Part shown: in pieces, positions 8,190 through 16,989 of the stretch
Position numbering within the stretch: the first letter of the stretch is position 1
Layout: each line of letters starts with the position of its first letter
Assembly (NCBI RefSeq): GCF_030272615.1
Contig: NC_081408.1
Location: 305,967,450-305,991,449, forward strand
Length of the DNA stretch: 24,000 nt
Source: Cryptomeria japonica
Lineage: Eukaryota > Streptophyta > Pinopsida > Cupressales > Cupressaceae
Direction: 5' to 3'
Position numbers and translations under genes: made by a program
Notes under the pieces: model-generated
Database searches by the model: none
Seen by the model: only the letters and a program-made list of their open reading frames with translations
What the model was told of the DNA's origin: nothing

Positions 8190-10125
8190 ATAAATTAAGG
8201 ATCTAAAAGCTATGAATTTTAAATTCGGATGGGTTATTTGGGTAATCTCATTTTTGGTGAGGTAATTCTTTTTTATTGTCTAAAGGTTTCAAACCAATAA
8301 GAACATTGTCTTCTATTTCTTGAGGCCCTTTTTGAGGTCTAAAATTTGGAGTTTCATACAGTCAAGATTGAGAACCACTCCTTGATGGCACAGTGGTGAG
8401 AACCAAACAAGGGAATTATCTTAATTCTAAAGAGGGTCCTATCTATGCCATTAGAAGGATGGAAGCGAGCAATGAGTAGGTGGTGACCAACCAAAAGTTG
8501 TATAGCTAATGGTAGAGAAGGTCATCTCTAGTGGCTTTGCAAGTGACATTGATCTAAGTTAGAGTAGTCTTGCCATTGGCCCCTATGTGGGGGATCTAGA
8601 ATGGGGAGGTGAAGAGAGTAGAGCCCTAACCATAGTGCATAGTGGGGTGCTCCCACAATAAGCATGAAGAGTTTGGTGGTGCACCAAATCCAAGGTCACT
8701 TTGTTGGAGTTAACTTGAATCTTCATGAGATCATTAGAAACTATCGACGACTTTATGTGAGTAGCAAAATTGGTGTAAATAGAAATATTGGCCAACATAG
8801 CAGCATTCTTATCTTTCTGAATTCTAAAAATAATCGCCAACCTAAAAGTGTATGATAGTTGGGTTAGTTTAATTTAAAAAAAATACCATCATCAAAACAA
8901 TATATTTTCCATGTAAAGAGATTTGGTATGAAAACATGAAAAAGTAATTAATCCACAACCAAACCAACTACACTTGAGTATAAAACCCAAATCGACGACT
9001 GATTGTTTTAGAATCCTCATAAAATGGGCATTTAGGATTAGACAAGGCCAAAAGTGTTGATTAATTTTTCATACTAGAATAACCTTTGGGAAAAATATGC
9101 AGTCTTGGACTCCATTATTTTCTAGACTATTTGTACAAGTATTCCACCCAAATAGAAGATAAGTGATTGAAGAGACCATCTTGAATTCAAATTTTGAACC
9201 ATGTCCAAATGTAGGGAAAGTCACTTGTATCCTTTGTTAGAGGTGTAGATATAGAAATGGGTAGCAATATACTATTTCCTATCGCTCCACCATGGTTTAG
9301 TAGAACATAAATAAATTATGTGTAAATATTAAAGAGGGATTACTTCAATTATCATTTGGAATGGTCTCTTTATCTACAATGTTTGGGTTATACTTGGCTA
9401 TTGCTTGTGGCCATGGAATCCAAGTTGAAGCAAAATTGAAATATAATCATAGGCCATGCCTATTGCCTCTTTTGAAGAACTTTAGAAACTTTATCCAAGA
9501 ATTCTCAACTAGTGCTTTATCTTTAAAAATAATGGTGGGCAACCATGATAAAAATTGATGATTGATAGAGAGATGATTATAAAACATCACTTTTTTTATA
9601 AATTCCATGATTTGATAGATTCTCATGCTTCCTACATATTTTAGGCACATTTTTTTTCAAAATTTTAATACTTGAATAGGAGATCTATAAAAATGGAATG
9701 AAAGGTAAGACAATACCAATCATCTTGCATAGGGGGAGACAAGATATACAATTCCTCAGTAGGATTCTCCTAACCTCAATACTATTACAAGGCCTCACAA
9801 TTGACCTAGAATTTTAATATATATATTTTTACTGTTGAATATTTGAGGCATTGAATAAATCATTTATTCGATACCAATTCTAGTTTTTATAGGGATTCAA
9901 ATATACCAATCTTGTAAACCCTTGTAACCAATAAAAAAGGATTATAAGTTCTTATCTTAAGCTTAAAATAGCATCTTGGACTATAAACTAAAATCCATTC
10001 AAAGGACCTACTAGTGACATTATTTATTTATTTATTTTATAGCTACTTAAACTATAAGATAATGAAGGCATGTAAGCTATATGACCTAAATTCTTATTTG
10101 CAATAGAGAGAAATTTGTAGTAATA
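8190..10125. repeat. Segmental duplication, copy B (pairs with 16990-19050)
   Basis: This 1.9 kb can be aligned by eye with 16990-19050. Anchors include CTTGAGGCCC and GAGGCCCAAC (near 8320 and 17290), CCAAGGTCACT (8694) with CCAAGGCCATT (17610), ACCATCTTGAATTC (9176) with ACTATCTTGAATTC (near 18108), and CCTCTTTTGAAGAA (9466) with the same word near 18389. Divergence is considerable and there are many indels. Frames here are short and not shared between copies, so I see no gene. Homology fades near 10125. Confidence 0.75.
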
Positions 10126-11128
10126 TATTTGGAATATTTTTTCTATATTAGTGGGAGTTCTGTTGTGGTTCCCACTCATTAAATAAATATAGGTACATAT
10201 CATATTTGGTTTGAATAGAGGTCACTACCATAAAAACATATCTAAGAGAAGTAAGCCACAAACAAAAAGTTAATGTGTAATTTTTTATATGCATATCAAT
10301 AGACCACCTAAAACTCTAAACTACATATCTTAGCACACACCAACACTATACCAATACTATCAAACTATAGAAAAAGGAGATAAAGATGAGTGAACTACCA
10401 CAAATATAAACATAGTACACCACACCCTATTTCTACCTACCACCATGAAAGACATGCCCTCTATTGAAACCACCTCCTCAACCTAGGGCACATTATCATT
10501 CCTAAAAAAACCTCTTTGATGTCAAATGAGAGATGGAAAATGAAATCCATAGTATCATCATGGGTAAAAATAGTGAATATAAGAAAAAAAGAAGAAAAGT
10601 AATCATATAATCAATCCCCATCTCGAGACACCCTAAAAAATGTACATGCAAATTAGATAAAATTTGACCAATACATAATATAAATGCTTGAACCTTAACT
10701 CAAATCATAACTCTTCTATAAGATTAATAGAGTATAACATATTGAAAGAGAAAATTTTGATATAACACTCTCAATAGAAATAGACTACAAATATTGACCT
10801 TCCCTTATATTGCTATGTTACAGTAACATTCTAGAGAATTATTCTAGAAGGAAAATATGAATAATTTATAAACTCACAAGTATACATTTTGGAGGTGGCA
10901 AGCTAGGTTGGAGATGAAATCTCCATGACCCATCAGTTTTGAATAACTACCATTCACCAATGCCTACTCTCCTAAGATAATTTTTTTCAACAAACCCTAG
11001 TAATATTGGATCATGCAAGTAAAATACATTGTAAATAGTAATAAAAAATACTACCTACACAAATTGCACCCCTTCATGATGCACTAATAGTAGTTGGCTC
11101 CCCATTTTGACCAAAGAAACTAGCTATA
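10126..11128. other. AT-rich spacer, no gene seen
   Basis: No long frame, no promoter-like cluster and no obvious repeat was found in this kilobase. The + strand is mostly A/C/T-rich low-complexity sequence. Confidence 0.5.
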
Positions 11129-11208
11129 ATATTGAGATAAAGTTTTTTTTGTATTAAGTATCAAAGAATCACAAAGCTCATTTTTGGCTCATTCGAGCAT
11201 CCACGTTA

Positions 11209-11272
11209 CAAACTTATTACAAATACCAGCTCCTTTTGAGCAAACTTATTACAAATACTAGCTCCTTTCGAG
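11209..11272 (-). repeat. 32-base tandem duplication inside the SINE
   Basis: Two adjacent 32-base units (11209-11240 and 11241-11272) share CAAACTTATTACAAATAC and differ at two positions, both C/T. They lie in the tRNA-unrelated body of the element. Confidence 0.9.
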
Positions 11273-11294
11273 CACCAAACTAGAAATAATAATT

Positions 11295-11365
11295 GGAAGA
11301 CCAAGGGTCACAACTTAGAAATCCATTTTAAACAATAATGGAAGACCAAGAGTCACAACTTAGAA
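11295..11365 (-). repeat. 45-base-period repeat inside the SINE
   Basis: GGAAGACCAAGGGTCACAAC (11295-11314) recurs at 11340-11359 with one G/A change, and the similarity continues through CTTAGAA. This is a second, independent internal duplication of the same element. Confidence 0.9.
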
Positions 11366-11535
11366 TTCTACACAAAGGTGTCCCTCATGGGAGTTGAACT
11401 TGGGTCTCCACATTGAGAACTCAATGCTTTAACCAACTAAGCTCAACCCCTTGGACTTTTCCAATCCTAAACCCATGATGTTTTTTCTTCCGTTTATTTA
11501 GGACAACAAGAAAAATCAATACATATTGAGATAAA

Positions 11536-13080
11536 TTTAGAAACACCAATACCTTGCAAACACCACCTTTCCAAAAATAACCTTTGACAACCTCTATATA
11601 ACATCATAAACATGATTTGAATCCATACACAATATCATTAAGGCATTATTTAAAGCCCAATAAAAAGTGCAAACTATTTTGATGTTGCTACATTGAGATG
11701 TCAAATTTTTACATGCCTTTTTACTAGCCTTCTTCAAGGTAATGATTCCTATAGGGTATGAATAAAATTAGTCCACTATCCTTATTTATTGCATGCATCA
11801 AATTTTAGGGAGGATTATAAGCTATCAACTCTTCTAGATTATTCCAAGCATAAACTTTATGGCTATAAATTGTCATGATTGGGGCTTGATTGACTCCTTG
11901 ATTTGCTAAATGAATTTCTCCAACATTTCGATGACTTTTATAATTAAATAGTTTTTAATTATTTAATTAGTTCATCATTTTTATTCTAATATTAATTAAA
12001 TAATTTTCTTATTTAACCAATTCATCTTTTGGTCCCCTATGATTAAATATTTTTTCAAAAATTATTTAATTAGCTAACATTTATTTCAAAATTAAATTGT
12101 AAATTTAAATAAAATTTATTTAATTTACTACCTTGCATAGGAACCCCTATTCATAGACTTATTGGTTTGGTAAGTATAGAATGGTATTGGTGAAAATTGT
12201 GCACCCATCCAATTATGCATTATATTTTAGACTAAAAAAAACCTAGCGTACCCTTTATTCATTAACTAGTTTATAGTCAACATATTATTTGTGTAAAATT
12301 TGGTAAGTAACCTTATTTTGTCCCTATTCCATCTTTACACATCCCAAGACTTTAGACTTTAATGATAAATTCACCATTTATCACCTCAAGTTTGAAAATG
12401 TGGAATTCACTAATATCACTCTCATTCATAGAAACATTAACCTCAAAATTTTAAATTTGATTTTTTATCATATTAAATGCTAGGGTAGAATATTTGTTGA
12501 CTAATGTTTTCTTCGATTCTTATAGGAATTTAATGCATATTTGGAGTACATACAAAAATCATATGTAACAAGATAAAAGGTACATTACATTTCATTAACA
12601 GATTAAAAACATACTACATAGTTGTCTTTTGTCTTCAATATTTGTTCATTTTCATTGAATTGAACTACCTAAGAGTTTGACAAAAGGAGAAAAAATCCTT
12701 GTTTAACATGTGCCTGAATAGTTCCTTACCTCTATTTTTTTAAACATGCCTATATGATATTGATGCAAACTTTTTCTAGTTAGCAAAATTTTACTAAATC
12801 ATTTTTGTAAATTCAAATCCATAAATAAAATTCACTTCCACATATGCAAAGATTAATTCACAAGCATGACCTTGAACCACATCATTAATGAGAAATTTAT
12901 TATTTAAAAAATTCATTATCATATGTATTCACCCTTTTTATATAGTGGAGAATTATTTCATGATATATATGATAGTCATTTATTCATCATAGAAAGCTAA
13001 GTAGATTTTTAGTCATTTATTAATTCATACATTAATTATCATGTTTATTACATTATTAACAATCAATCTCAACTCTAATA
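11536..13080. other. AT-rich spacer, no gene seen
   Basis: No supported frame. The stretch 11940-12130 is rich in ATTTAATTA words and the rest is unpatterned AT-rich DNA. Confidence 0.5.
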
Positions 13081-13084
13081 TCCT

Positions 13085-13265
13085 AGCATTAATGCAGCAA
13101 TTAAAACACTTGCTTGGTGAAATTGCCACCAAGGTTCAAATCCCTGTTGGACAGCTATGCTTGCAGGCTTTGTGCTTTCACTAGGTTGGTGGACTTGTGG
13201 ATTTGAGCAACAATAGTGTTCAACACCTTAAAAAGTGCCTCTTATTGATAAAATAAAATAAAATA
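13085..13265 (+). mobile_element. SINE-like element with B-box and A-rich tail
   Basis: GGTTCAAATCC (13133-13143) is a near-perfect B box of a tRNA-type internal promoter. Upstream, TTGCTTGGTGAAATTGCCACC resembles the stretch before the equivalent site in the small element at 16791-16896, which reads GTCGCCAAGGTGTTCCC. Downstream the segment ends ATTGATAAAATAAAATAAAA, a typical SINE tail. The A box is not clear. Only ATTAAT can be found on both sides, which is too short to count as a target duplication. Confidence 0.5.
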
Positions 13266-13539
13266 TATTAATAGATAATTTAAGTGAAGGGTAGTGATTT
13301 TTTAATTTAAATACAAGAATATATAAATTAAATATTTGTATGGTATTGCATAGAATATTTGTATGCTTGAGGCAATAAACTTATAAATATTTTCTTATTG
13401 TCCATTCAAATATACTTAGATAAATATTATTTCTTATTCTGTGATTTAATAAAATTCAATTACACATTTATATTTTGTTTTGAGTTTAATTTCTAAGAGC
13501 TAAAAGTAATGAATTGTTAAATGATTAAAATGATTTTTG
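13266..13539. other. AT-rich spacer
   Basis: Only AT-rich unpatterned sequence is seen between the SINE tail and the tandem array. Confidence 0.4.
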
Positions 13540-14591
13540 CTTAACCATCAAACTATTCAAAGGTCAAATTGCCAATAACAACACAATGTTGAGTTAATAG
13601 TCATGGATGAATTCATCTCACATGAGCATAAATGGTCTACTCAACACTCACTATATCAAGGTAGAATGAATGCTCTACTTAGAAATCATTGCATTAAGGT
13701 GTTGCTCACATGAATAAAGCATTTGATCTTCTTGGGATGTCACCCATCCCAACACTACTCTAGCTCAAACATGCTTAGCCATTGAGTTTCCTCAAAGATT
13801 TTCTCCAACTATTCAAAGATCAAATACTCAATAAAAATATAGTTTTAATTATATATGTATGGATGAATTCATCTCTCATGAGCATGAATGGTCTACTTAG
13901 CACTCAATCTATCAAGGTGGTGTGAATGGTCTACTTAGCAACCATTATATCATTGCAATGTTCACATAGGTTTAAAGTATTTGAAATTTTTTGAATGTCA
14001 CCCACCCAAAGCCTCTCCAACTCCAACATGCTTAACTATTGATTTTTGTTAAAGATTTACTCCAACTCAAATGTGCTTAACTATTGAAACCCACTTAACT
14101 TTCTATTCAATGCACCAATAGAATTTTAATTTATATCATTGTATCAAGGTAATGTTCACATAGGTAAAACTTTTGATCTTCTACAGATGTCACCCATCCC
14201 AAAATTATTCCAACTCAAACATGCTTAACCATTGAGTTTCTTCAAATATTTACTCCAACTCAAATGTGCTTAACCATCGAGTTTCCTCATATCAAATCCA
14301 CTTAATTTGTTATTTCGTACACTAATAAATTTTTATCATTGTATCAAGCTAAGTTCACATGGTTAAAGCATTTGGTCTTCTTAATCATTATGTTTTCTCA
14401 AATATTTACTTCAACTCAAATATGCTTAACCATTGAGTTTCCTCTAAGATCAAACCCACTTAACTTTCTATCCAATACACTAATAAACTTTTAATTTATC
14501 ATCATTGTATCAAGGCGATGTTCAAGGTAAAGCATTTGATTTTCTTGGAATGTCACTCATCCCAATATTATTCCAACTCAAACATGCTTAA
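13540..14591. repeat. Diverged tandem array, about five units
   Basis: Related units recur head to tail. A marker word, ATGTCACCCATCCCA or close to it, lies at 13737, 13995, 14187 and 14550. A fifth unit between the last two has lost it. Other shared words are CAACTCAAACATGCTTAACC, ATTGAGTTTCCTCA, CACTTAACTTTCTAT and ATTGTATCAAGG. The first two units are about 255 bases and carry an extra block beginning GATGAATTCATCTC (13606, 13862). Later units are about 180-190 bases and lack that block. It looks like an old satellite-like array with two unit types. Confidence 0.85.
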
Positions 14592-14967
14592 ACAAGCAGT
14601 GAGATCACCAAGACCACAAAAACCAAGAAAGGACGAACACTTTTTTGAAAGAGGCTTTTTATTAGAGCACCAAATTAGTGGGAACAAGGTTTCCGACTCA
14701 ACAAAATCACATAATTAGAATAGAGGGGTTTAGGAAAGAACCCAAAGTCATCATCTTGAAATAACCCCTACATTGGGATCAAAGCAGCCAAGAGAACATA
14801 GAACAAACAATGGATTTTGAAAGGCTTCCTACAACCTTTTGTTTGAAGGACCACATTGAAGGACTATCTCCAACAAAACCACAAAGATTTGAAGGCACCC
14901 AAAAATCTTGTGACAAAGAAAACACAAGACCACAAAAGCCGGAGCATCTAGAAACCACGTGACAAAA
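14592..14967. mobile_element. Insertion splitting the tandem array
   Basis: The array stops within a unit at about 14591. Array sequence resumes at about 14968 (ACCCACTTTAACTTGTTAT, then AATAGAATTTTAATTTA), matching the part of the unit expected soon after the break. The 375 bases between are unrelated to the array. They contain GACCACAAAA near both ends (about 14612 and 14930) and no protein frame I recognise. They are probably a transposed fragment, but no terminal inverted repeat or target duplication is clear. Confidence 0.5.
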
Positions 14968-15143
14968 GAAACCCACTTTAACTTGTTATACCATACTCTA
15001 ATAGAATTTTAATTTAACATCGAATGAGCCAACTAGAAAACAATTAATGAGAATTTTATAACTCATCCACAAACAAAAATAATATCTATCTTATTTTTAT
15101 TGACAACTATAATCCTTACACAAATTAAGATTAGGGCAAATCT

Positions 15144-15645
15144 GGTGAGGAAACATGTGAGTCCCAAACCGAGTAGAGAATTAATTAGGCCAAACGAGCG
15201 CCAGCTGAGGATTCACCGCCATTACTTTAATAAGACGAGAAGTACACAAAGTGCAGGTATGAAAAGGCTCACCTGCACCAAAAATAAAATTATATCGACA
15301 AAGGGATTGACTGAAGAGACGCAAAGCACATGGGTGCTCCAGCCCCAAATAATGTCTTCCAACCGTCAAATCAAAGGAATCTGTAGCGTGCTACAGAAGA
15401 AGATCAAGAGAAACGCGGAGGAATATCAGCCACTGCAATATTATACAATTTTCTAAAATAACTGCTCTTCTGTCAAACACTATGCTTTTCTTTGAGTTGC
15501 ATTGTTTATCAACGGTGAGTTTAATTTTATTTTTGTAAAGCAGCATGCTCGATATTATATAATTTCACAGACCAACTTCATATTCTCTCACAACTGTTCC
15601 TTACATTCTCTGGGTTGTTGATCTCACTTTGCAGAGTTCAACGCC
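15144..15645 (+). promoter_or_regulatory. Promoter and 5' leader of SAUR copy C
   Basis: This aligns with the copy A promoter over its full length. Shared blocks are GGATTCACC, TTACTTTAATAAG, ACCTGCACC (15271-15279), GCACATGGGT (15326-15335), ATTATACAATTTTC, CTTCTGTCAAACACTATGC and GAGTTGCATTGTTTATCAAC. The TATA box TATATAA is at 15556-15562, 90 bases before the ATG. The possible leader intron of copy A is also present (GGTGAGTTT after CAAC, and TTTGCAG shortly before the ATG). Unique to this copy is an 18-base palindrome at 15380-15397. The TGAGGAAA half of the upstream palindrome is kept but its other half is lost. Confidence 0.8.
15556..15562 (+). promoter_or_regulatory. TATA box of SAUR copy C
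   Basis: TATATAA in the same surroundings as in copy A, followed by TTTCACAGACCAACTTCAT. It predicts a transcription start near 15590 and a leader of about 55 nt. Confidence 0.65.
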
Positions 15646-16047
15646 ATGTCTATTCTCTCACGTTGCCTTCGCCTGTGCACAGCAAATACTGTGGACTACG
15701 AAGTTTTAGGCAGTGAGAGTTCGAATGAGAAGAGTTTGAAAAAGCGTTGCCTTGTGAAGAATGCACAACGGTTGAAGAAATTATTGTTAAAGGGTGTATA
15801 TAAGTATGAGACTCCTAAGGGTTGTGTGGCGGTGTGTGTGGGAAAGGATAATGAGGTCACTAGATTTGTGATACCCATTTTCTTGTTAAATCATCCGCTT
15901 TTTATGGATTTTCTCGAAGATGCACAACATGAATTTGGTTTCGTGCAAGAGGGGATTCTCAGAGTGCCTTGTTCTCCTCAGGAGTTTGTCCAGACAAAAA
16001 ATTTCATCTTACTGTGTAGTGAATATTCTAAGAGAATGGTAAGGTAA
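15646..16047 (+). CDS. SAUR: SAUR family protein, intact
   Basis: This single-exon gene of 133 codons has the length and layout of a small auxin-up RNA protein. Family knowledge: many SAURs are rapidly induced by auxin and act in cell expansion by inhibiting PP2C.D phosphatases at the plasma membrane. The N-terminal 55 residues are variable and basic (KKRCLVKNAQRLKKLLLKG). The SAUR core spans about residues 57-116: PKGCVAVCVG (57-66), RFVIP (73-77), NHPLF (82-86), EFGF (96-99) and LRVPC (105-109). No signal peptide or membrane helix is seen. ATG 15646 is the first in the predicted leader, and copy A shows the same N-terminal residues. Start, TATA box and conserved promoter all agree, so this is the functional member of the local family. 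The exact SAUR number cannot be assigned from sequence alone, and auxin induction itself is untested. Confidence 0.95.
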   Translation: MSILSRCLRLCTANTVDYEVLGSESSNEKSLKKRCLVKNAQRLKKLLLKGVYKYETPKGCVAVCVGKDNEVTRFVIPIFLLNHPLFMDFLEDAQHEFGFVQEGILRVPCSPQEFVQTKNFILLCSEYSKRMVR

Positions 16048-16409
16048 TGGTGTATGTGGGACTTGTGGTAGAAATACAAGGAAGAGATTAACTGGCTGAT
16101 CAGGTGGTATTTTTAACTGAGACAGACCCATTCAGGTCTCTATTTACAGAGTCTAATTATGGTTTGTGTGTTTGTCTATTTGTAATTTGAAAGAAATGAT
16201 TCAAGTCATTTCATTTTTATTTGGGACGTTAAATGTTTTACTTTTCTGGAGCAGTAAGATCCAGAATGTGTTTAGCAAATGGGAAAATTTTATTGTAGAA
16301 TTTGAACGAGCTAGGTGCTGCTCGTAATTATTAAGAACCGAAAGTTCTTACGTGTGTAGAATGCAATGCAATTGACTGGAATCTCAGGTTAGCATGAGCA
16401 AGATCAGTT
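16048..16409 (+). other. 3' UTR region of SAUR copy C
   Basis: It aligns with copy A 1648-2080 through GAAATACAAGGAAGAG and CTTTTCTGGAGCA. TTTGTAATTTG at about 16179 has the T/G-rich look of a plant polyadenylation region, but no canonical AATAAA is close by. Confidence 0.6.
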
Positions 16410-16706
16410 TTCAAATTTTTCTAAGCTCTTATTAATTTCAAAATTGGGTTCTCAAGACTCACCATCACTTATTTGTAACATAAGCGGGCAAAACGGTCAA
16501 CATAAGATGTTAGAATAAACGAACAATGAGCAGAATTTGTACAAGTGGTAACTTAGTTTCCAAAATTTTCTAAGCTGTTATTAATTTTAAAATTGGGTTC
16601 TGAAGACTCGTCGTCACTCATTTGTAACATATAAGGGTGCAAAGTGATCAACATAAGATGTTAGAATAAATGAACAATGAGCAGAATTTGTAAAATGTTA
16701 ACTTTG
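16410..16706 (+). repeat. 149-base tandem duplication downstream of SAUR copy C
   Basis: Two adjacent units (about 16410-16558 and 16559-16706) share TTTTCTAAGCT, TTATTAATTT, AAAATTGGGTTCT, CATTTGTAACATA or CTTATTTGTAACATA, AACATAAGATGTTAGAATAAA and ATGAGCAGAATTTGTA. Copies A and B have only one such unit. In both of them ATGCAAAG follows TTGTAACAT, like the second unit (GTGCAAAG), so the second unit looks ancestral. Confidence 0.9.
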
Positions 16707-16777
16707 TCTTTGGTGAAGTTATGGTGTTTAATGTGGTAAGTTTGGACAAGTGGTAATTATTTCTTTAACAAATAATT

Positions 16778-16909
16778 AGAAATTTGGATAAGCCAGTATT
16801 GGTATAGTGCGATGTTTTTAATTGTGGTGATGTTCTTCTTGTCGCCAAGGTGTTCCCAGTTAAAAGTGTTTATCCCCTCGCCCCTTAAAAAGAAGAAGAA
16901 ATTTGGATA
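16778..16909 (+). mobile_element. Small SINE with perfect 13-base target duplications
   Basis: AGAAATTTGGATA occurs exactly at 16778-16790 and 16897-16909, enclosing 106 bases. The insert starts AGCCAGTATTGGTATAGTG, which contains an A-box-like TGGTATAGTGCGATG. It continues to a degenerate B-box-like AAGGTGTTCCC and ends CCCCTTAAAAAGAAGAAG, an A-rich tail. Element size, internal promoter layout, A-rich end and exact target repeats all fit a short tRNA-derived SINE. It inserted into the SAUR copy C downstream flank after the duplication that made that flank. Confidence 0.75.
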
Positions 16910-16989
16910 CTTGTGACAACTTTGAAATTGTCATGTAAGATTAAGAAATCTGGACACTTGTGGTAACACTGAAATTGTCATATAAGATC
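16899..16989 (+). repeat. 47-base tandem repeat next to the SINE
   Basis: Two units (16899-16945 and 16946-16989) share GGATACTTGTG or GGACACTTGTG, TGAAATTGTCAT and TAAGAT. The SINE landed in the first bases of the first unit. Confidence 0.85.

Larger units (their letters stand above)
11129..11535 (-). mobile_element. tRNA-derived SINE with 13-base flanking repeats
   Basis: On the - strand the element carries RNA polymerase III promoter parts. There is an A-box-like TTGAGCTTAGTTGG (11433-11446) and, about 45 bases on, a B-box-like AAGTTCAACTCCC (11389-11401). The head resembles a tRNA but its ends do not pair as an acceptor stem, so it is not a tRNA gene. The body holds two internal tandem duplications and ends in an A run (T run 11143-11150 on the + strand). 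ATATTGAGATAAA occurs exactly at 11129-11141 and again at 11523-11535, as expected for a target-site duplication. About 70 bases lie between the A box and the right repeat, more than in a simple SINE, so the right half may be a leader or older flank. Confidence 0.7.

Noticed and set aside
8450-8620. P-loop-like GANGKTTL on the - strand (NBS-LRR-like)
   Set aside because: Stops lie close on both sides in that frame, and the duplicated copy near 17500 does not preserve the Gly-Lys-Thr residues.
11376-11453. Functional tRNA gene on the - strand
   Set aside because: The A and B boxes are tRNA-like but the 5' and 3' ends do not form an acceptor stem and the anticodon loop is not regular. It is a tRNA-derived SINE.
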